Positions 12,724 to 16,555 of a stretch of 16,555 nt of DNA are shown piece by piece. The notes under the pieces are model-generated. The model made no database searches, was not told where the DNA came from, and was given only the letters and a program-made list of their open reading frames with translations. This stretch comes from CAYSLU01 sp964431965 (GTDB taxonomy: Bacteria > Verrucomicrobiota > Kiritimatiellia > CAIKKV01 > CAYSLU01): assembly GCA_964431965.1 (NCBI GenBank), contig CAYSLU010000105.1, forward strand, positions 1 to 16,555, written 5' to 3'. The position numbers and the translations under genes are program-made. The first letter of the stretch is position 1. Every line of letters starts with the position of its first letter.

Positions 12724-14082
12724 ATGAGGATGCGTAACGCCTGTTTGGCCCTGCTGGCGACAACCGTGGGGGGCGGAGCCGCCCGTGCCGTGGACCACGT
12801 GGACGCGGTCATATCCGAGATCACCCAGCCCGCTGCGAAGGCCCCGGCGGATCGTGCCGCTTCCCGGGCGCCGCGGGGGCGGCTCGACAAGAGTCCGGCC
12901 GCACGGGACGAGTCCGAGCCGGGCGCCGGTGACGCCACGGTGGACGGCGATGCCTCGACCAACGCCACCGGCAGGACCAGCGTCTACATCGGCCCCTCCG
13001 CCGGCCAGAGCGCCCAGGAGGCGGCCGCACAGAACACCGTCATCGGCGCCAGCGCCGGGATCTACCTGGCGACGAACCGGCTGAACACATTCGTCGGCTT
13101 CCGAGCCGGCAGCTACAGCCGCGCCGACCAGAACACCGCCGTCGGGGCCTGCGCCGGAACGAAGCTCGGGCTCGGCTACGGCAACACGCTCGTCGGCCAC
13201 GTCGCCGGCGGGCACCTCACGTCCGGCAGCCGCAATGTGATCGTGGGCGACAAGGCCGCCGGGCTCATGCGGTCCGGAGAGGAGAACGTCATGCTCGGGG
13301 CCAGCGCCGGGGGCTACACGCACGGCGCCTCGAGGAATGTCTACGTGGGCAAGGACGCGGGCGCCTACAGCGGCGACGGCCGCGGCAACGTGTTCATCGG
13401 CTACCAGGCCGGCCTGCGCGAATCCGGCAGCAACAGGCTCATCGTGGCCAACGGCTCGGCCATCGGCCCGCTGGTCACCGGCGACTTCGAGGCCGGCCGG
13501 CTCGGCCTGAACGGGAAGGTCGGCATCCGCACCGCGGCCCCCGCCGCCGACCTGCACGTGGTGCACGCCAACGATCCCGCGTCGGGCGGCCTGAGGATCG
13601 AGAACGCGGCCGCGCCGAAGGAGCACTGGCGCGTCTTCGCGGACCAGCGGTCGGGCGACCTGCTGCTGTTCTCCGCCTCGGGCGGCGGCAGCGCGGCGCC
13701 CGCCGCCCGCATCGACGCCAGGACCGGCGAATACCGGACGTCTTCCGACCGGCGGTTCAAGCAAAACGTCCAGGCCATCGGCCCGGTGCTGCCGCGCGTC
13801 CTCCAGCTGACCCCGCGCTCCTACCACGCCGCCGGCGAGGCGGCGGAAGGCCCCAGGCACATCGGCTTCGTGGCCGACGAGGTCGAACCGCTCTTCCCCG
13901 AGGCGGTCACCCGCGAGCCGGCCGGCGGCCCCGCGTACGTCAGCTACGCCGGACTCGGCGCCGTGGCCATCCAGGCGATCCGGGAGCAGCAGGCAGAGAT
14001 AGACGCTCTGCGGTCGCAGAACACACGGCTGCAGCAGCGCCTCGACGCACTCGAGGCACGCCTGGCCGGAACCGCCCGCTGA
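12724..14082 (+). CDS. Secreted protein with YadA-like head repeats and peptidase S74 intramolecular chaperone
   Basis: This 452-residue protein starts at ATG 12724, 8 bases after AGGAG. A signal peptide-like N-terminus (cut near residue 22, ARA-VD) is followed by a low-complexity linker. Nine ~16-17-residue repeats of the type 'N-T/V-x-hydrophobic-G-x-x-A-G' (86-232) look like trimeric-adhesin head repeats. A 'GKVGIRTAAPAADLHV' strand (tail-fibre style, ~264-279) and a small beta region follow. The C-terminus is a peptidase S74 intramolecular chaperone: 'RTSSDRRFKQNVQ' with Ser340/Ser341, Asp342 and Lys346 (Ser-Lys dyad), 'HIGFVADEVEPLFPEAV' and 'VSYAGLGAVAIQAIREQQ'. It ends in a heptad coiled coil (~416-448). 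In phage tail spikes this domain drives trimer assembly and then cuts itself off. Here a secreted, self-processed trimeric fibre is expected. The gene is 15 bases after the glycosidase and 18 before the next gene. Confidence 0.85.
   Translation: MRMRNACLALLATTVGGGAARAVDHVDAVISEITQPAAKAPADRAASRAPRGRLDKSPAARDESEPGAGDATVDGDASTNATGRTSVYIGPSAGQSAQEAAAQNTVIGASAGIYLATNRLNTFVGFRAGSYSRADQNTAVGACAGTKLGLGYGNTLVGHVAGGHLTSGSRNVIVGDKAAGLMRSGEENVMLGASAGGYTHGASRNVYVGKDAGAYSGDGRGNVFIGYQAGLRESGSNRLIVANGSAIGPLVTGDFEAGRLGLNGKVGIRTAAPAADLHVVHANDPASGGLRIENAAAPKEHWRVFADQRSGDLLLFSASGGGSAAPAARIDARTGEYRTSSDRRFKQNVQAIGPVLPRVLQLTPRSYHAAGEAAEGPRHIGFVADEVEPLFPEAVTREPAGGPAYVSYAGLGAVAIQAIREQQAEIDALRSQNTRLQQRLDALEARLAGTAR
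12979..13419 (+). repeat. Nine tandem YadA-head-like repeats
   Basis: The units each run about 16-17 residues: SVYIGPSAG, NTVIGASAG, NTFVGFRAG, NTAVGACAG, NTLVGHVAG, NVIVGDKAAG, NVMLGASAGG, NVYVGKDAG and NVFIGYQAG, separated by variable 7-9-residue linkers. The regular period predicts a trimeric left-handed beta-roll. Confidence 0.75.
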
Positions 14083-14100
14083 GGCGTCGAAAGGACTCCC

Positions 14101-16383
14101 ATGGCATACCGACTCACACAGGGCGACCTGCAGGCGCGATTCGACGCGCTGGGCTGCCTCACGCACATCGGGCACCCCGACCGCATCAGGGAGTCGCCCA
14201 CCTGCTTCTATACGGCCGGCCCGCTCCGCGAGGGGCACTGGCACGTCAGCTTCGGCCGCCAAGACATACTCGTTGACCCGGAGGTGACACGCCGGGCGTT
14301 CGATCTCGAGGCCGGCACGCTGACCCTCACCACCGAGTACCGCGGCCCGGGCAGTTGGTGGGGCTTCGACTTCACGCGGGCGTACCGCCTCGACAGCGGA
14401 CTCCTGCGCTGCGACTTCTCCATCGAGAACTGGTCGCGCCGCAAGGGCAACCAGCTGCACGACTGGGTCGCAGCCGCCGCCCGGCTCCGCCGCCTGCGCT
14501 ACAGCACCGGCGTCAACTCGTGGACCGACTACGCATCGGACTGGGCGCACCGGCCCTACCCCACGAACCTGCGCGTCGAGGCCGGCTTCTTCTGGGCCGG
14601 GCTGATCTCCACGAGCCACGACGTGATCGGCTACTTCACCCCCGGCAAGGTCGACTCCTGGCGCGTCATCTACGAGGGTCAGGGCATGCAGCGGATCCGC
14701 TCCGTCGCGATCGACGTCGTCAACTCGATCGACCCCCACCCGGACCGGGTGACCCATCAGGACATCCGGCTCTCCGGCGCCGCGCCGCGCTACGCCGGGA
14801 CGCTCTACGTCGGCCGGTTCGAGAGCATGGAAGCCCTCTGGCAGAAGGCCGCGGATGTCCTGCAGGTCGCGTTTCTCGCGCCGGACCGCTGCGCGGGATT
14901 CGTCGGCGAAACGCTGCGCCTGCCGGTCATCGCGCCGGCGCGGGCCGGCGGCGCCCCCCCGGTCCGCGCGCACCTGTCGGACGAGTCCCACCGCCGCGCG
15001 AGTCGGGTCCTGGCCGTCCATGACGGCGCGCTGGCTCTGCCGCTGGAGGGCGGCGAGGGCCGGACGGTCATCGAGCTGGACGCCGGGGGCCAGCGGACCG
15101 AGGCCCGCATCTGGCGGCAGGACGGCTGGGCTCGGACGCTGCGCGCCGCGGCCCGCTATGCCGCGACCGTCAAGCGACCGTCCGGCTTCAACGCCGAGAG
15201 CGTGCTGGGGGTCGTCACGCTCGCGCAGGCGGGCCGCCTGCTCGGCGAGGAGAGCTGCGGGGAAGCCGCGCGCCAGGTGCTGGACGAGACGTTCTCCGTC
15301 TACGTCGATCCGGCAACCGGCCGAAATCAGCGCCTCCATAGCCGAGCGCAGAACTACGGATCCCTGCTGGACGCCATCCGCGTGTACCACGACCGGACGG
15401 GCGACCCGGCCTTTCTCGACCGCGGACAGCGGAGCGCGGAGCAGCTGCTGAGCCTGCAGCATGGCGACGGCCATTTCTACAACCGGCACGCGGTCTATAC
15501 CAATGTCATCCACCCGGCGAAGAGCCTCTTCGACTGGGCCCGGCATCTGAGCCGCCACGGCCGCGACGCTGAGGCTCAGCGGCTGATGCCGGCGGTCGAG
15601 CGCGCCTACCGGGCCATCGCTCGCGAGGGCGACGACTCGATGACGGAGGGGTCGGATCACTTCGAGGACGGCATGACCGCCTGCGCGGGCTACCAGATCG
15701 CCTCGCTCGGGCCGCACTTCGGGTGGGGGCCGGCGGAGCGGCGGACCGCCGAGGCGATCTTCCGGAAGCGCCGCATGCTCAAGCCGCGGGTTCCCGACAG
15801 CCGCTTCTTCGGGTCCACGCTCCGCCACTGGGAGACGTACTGGGCGCTGGGGCTTGGCTCCTGCATGCTCGGCGGCTACGGGTGGAACGCCTGGAGCGCC
15901 TCGTTCTCGCACGCGCTGTTCATGGCGACGGGCCGGTGGGAGTACCTGGTGGACGCCTACGCCACCATCTCGAACGGCCTCCAGGCCGTGGACGTCGGGC
16001 GCGGCGTCTTCAATTTCGGCTTCTCCGTCGACCCGTTCTGGTACGATTACTACGACATCGGGACGGCCGTCGCCGGGGAGCAGTACGTCCCGTTCCCGGA
16101 CGAGATCGAGGTGGCCGGCGAGCAGCACGCGGTTTTCCTGACGCTGGACGCAACGTTCTACCGCCAGCTCTACGTGCGGGTGAGCGCGAAGGGGGTCGAG
16201 GTGCTCAACGGCCGGATCGTCCCGGCGCCCGGGCCCACGCTCGATCTGGAGAGCTACGCGCTGGACCTGGATGAGATCGTGGTCGTCCTGGAAGAAGGAA
16301 TCGAGGCCGCGCCGCCCATCCGCGTTGCGGGCCGCCAGGCGCGCGTGACGGAGCTGCGCCGGAATGAGGAAATCTGCCGATGA
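14101..16383 (+). CDS. Cytoplasmic beta-sandwich/(alpha/alpha)-toroid protein, probable carbohydrate-active enzyme
   Basis: This 760-residue protein starts at ATG 14101, 5 bases after AAAGGA, and has no signal peptide. I do not recognise a named family. Residues 1-330 are beta-rich with many Trp/Tyr (WWGFDFTRAYRL, then 'HDWVAAAARLRRLRYSTG', then 'GFFWAGLISTSHDVIGYFT'). Residues ~345-650 alternate amphipathic helices with short loops, as in six-hairpin glycosidases and lyases ('NQRLHSRAQNYGSLLDAIRVYHD', 'GDGHFYNRHAVYTNVIHPAKSLFDWARH', 'DHFEDGMTACAGYQIA', 'ALGLGSCMLGGYGWNAWSASFSHALF'). About 100 C-terminal residues are beta again. This order (beta, helical toroid, beta) resembles GH65/GH94-type phosphorylases and polysaccharide lyases. 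The acidic pair in DHFEDG (~519-524) is the best candidate for catalytic residues. Its stop overlaps the next gene as ATGA. The fold is inferred; the reaction is unknown. Confidence 0.6.
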   Translation: MAYRLTQGDLQARFDALGCLTHIGHPDRIRESPTCFYTAGPLREGHWHVSFGRQDILVDPEVTRRAFDLEAGTLTLTTEYRGPGSWWGFDFTRAYRLDSGLLRCDFSIENWSRRKGNQLHDWVAAAARLRRLRYSTGVNSWTDYASDWAHRPYPTNLRVEAGFFWAGLISTSHDVIGYFTPGKVDSWRVIYEGQGMQRIRSVAIDVVNSIDPHPDRVTHQDIRLSGAAPRYAGTLYVGRFESMEALWQKAADVLQVAFLAPDRCAGFVGETLRLPVIAPARAGGAPPVRAHLSDESHRRASRVLAVHDGALALPLEGGEGRTVIELDAGGQRTEARIWRQDGWARTLRAAARYAATVKRPSGFNAESVLGVVTLAQAGRLLGEESCGEAARQVLDETFSVYVDPATGRNQRLHSRAQNYGSLLDAIRVYHDRTGDPAFLDRGQRSAEQLLSLQHGDGHFYNRHAVYTNVIHPAKSLFDWARHLSRHGRDAEAQRLMPAVERAYRAIAREGDDSMTEGSDHFEDGMTACAGYQIASLGPHFGWGPAERRTAEAIFRKRRMLKPRVPDSRFFGSTLRHWETYWALGLGSCMLGGYGWNAWSASFSHALFMATGRWEYLVDAYATISNGLQAVDVGRGVFNFGFSVDPFWYDYYDIGTAVAGEQYVPFPDEIEVAGEQHAVFLTLDATFYRQLYVRVSAKGVEVLNGRIVPAPGPTLDLESYALDLDEIVVVLEEGIEAAPPIRVAGRQARVTELRRNEEICR

Positions 16384-16555
16384 AACCATGGAGCTTCGTG
16401 CACGTGGCCGATATGCAGCCGGGGTCGCCGAAGTCGTACCGGTTCAACCCGTCATTGATCAAGAACTGGCATGAGGCCCGGGCCCAGATCGTCGAGCTGC
16501 GGCCGGACTTCATCCTGGTCGGCGGCGACGTCACGCGCGACGGCAGCATCCACCG
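16380..16555 (+). CDS. Calcineurin-like metallophosphoesterase, partial (runs off the window)
   Basis: The first 58 codons are present. The N-terminus 'WSFVHVADMQPGSPKSYRFN' holds Asp11-x-Gln13 in place of the usual Asp-x-His metal motif, a D-x-Q variant known in CPPED1/purple-acid-phosphatase-like branches. It is followed by 'RPDFILVGGDVTRDGSI', the GDxxxxG motif with Asp50 at the metal site. These enzymes hydrolyse phosphomonoesters or diesters with two metal ions; the substrate cannot be judged from this piece. The start is at an ATGA overlap with the preceding gene and has a GAGGA site at 16366-16370. No signal peptide is visible. The rest lies beyond the end. Confidence 0.75.
   Translation, partial: MKPWSFVHVADMQPGSPKSYRFNPSLIKNWHEARAQIVELRPDFILVGGDVTRDGSIH

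Larger units (their letters stand above)
7272..16555 (+). other. Probable single operon of six tightly packed genes
   Basis: The junctions in order are a TTGA overlap (8084-8087), an ATGA overlap (10042-10045), 15 bases, 18 bases and an ATGA overlap (16380-16383), each with its own Shine-Dalgarno. No terminator-like U-tract lies between the genes. The DUF4838 gene 117 bases upstream may belong to it. Three other exported proteins (DUF4838, GH42-like, S74) and four cytosolic ones are interleaved. Co-expression is therefore strongly suggested, while a shared substrate is inference. Confidence 0.7.

Noticed and set aside
12724..14082. Prophage tail-fibre gene
   Set aside because: The S74 and tail-fibre motifs are phage-like, but the protein has a signal peptide, no phage genes flank it, and it is tightly packed in an operon of metabolic genes.
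9745..16389. A 6.6-kb open frame on the minus strand, about 2214 codons, antisense to four genes
   Set aside because: Its product is Arg/Ala/Gly/Val-rich with no domain pattern, it has no ribosome-binding site, and each plus-strand gene over it has clear family features and starts. Strong GC bias at third codon positions removes stops from this antisense frame.

Overview
This is a high-GC window (about two thirds G+C by eye; the first ~600 bases are clearly less so). The gene content suggests an environmental or gut member of the PVC group, most likely Kiritimatiellota/Lentisphaerota or a relative. The reasons are a secreted Gly/Asn-rich beta-helix protein full of 'TNG' motifs, a DUF4838 protein, a GH42-like enzyme with an N-terminal signal peptide, an AraC regulator and Shine-Dalgarno-led genes with frequent ATGA-type overlaps. 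Taxonomy is an inference; there is no marker gene.

Layout. (1) 40-601: a compact BrnT/BrnA-type toxin-antitoxin pair with an AT-rich promoter. (2) 602-1450: a gene-poor stretch with two strong inverted repeats and one small candidate gene ending at 1446. (3) 1451-3700, minus strand: a ~749-residue secreted glycine-rich repeat protein made of two diverged copies of a ~160-residue module. (4) 3824-4714, minus strand: an AraC/XylS-type regulator, divergent from (5) a plus-strand run that starts at 4836 and leaves the window at 16555.

The plus-strand run encodes, in order: a secreted DUF4838 protein with a C-terminal sugar-binding-like domain; a cytoplasmic SGNH-like hydrolase; a cytoplasmic repetitive protein that is probably a beta-propeller; a secreted GH42/GH-A-like glycosidase with a GATase-like domain; a secreted protein with YadA-like head repeats and a C-terminal peptidase S74 intramolecular chaperone; a cytoplasmic ~760-residue protein that looks like a beta-sandwich plus (alpha/alpha)-toroid carbohydrate-active enzyme; and the start of a metallophosphoesterase. 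From 7272 on, every junction is an overlap or a gap of 18 bases or less, so these six genes are very probably one operon.

Working model (inference): the AraC protein senses a sugar or glycoconjugate cue and controls a carbohydrate-processing locus in which exported and cytosolic enzymes alternate. It has no visible SusC/SusD, ABC or MFS transporter and no recognised sulfatase in the window. The most unusual member is the self-processing S74 protein, a phage tail-spike or surface-adhesin type of architecture, inside what otherwise reads as a catabolic operon.
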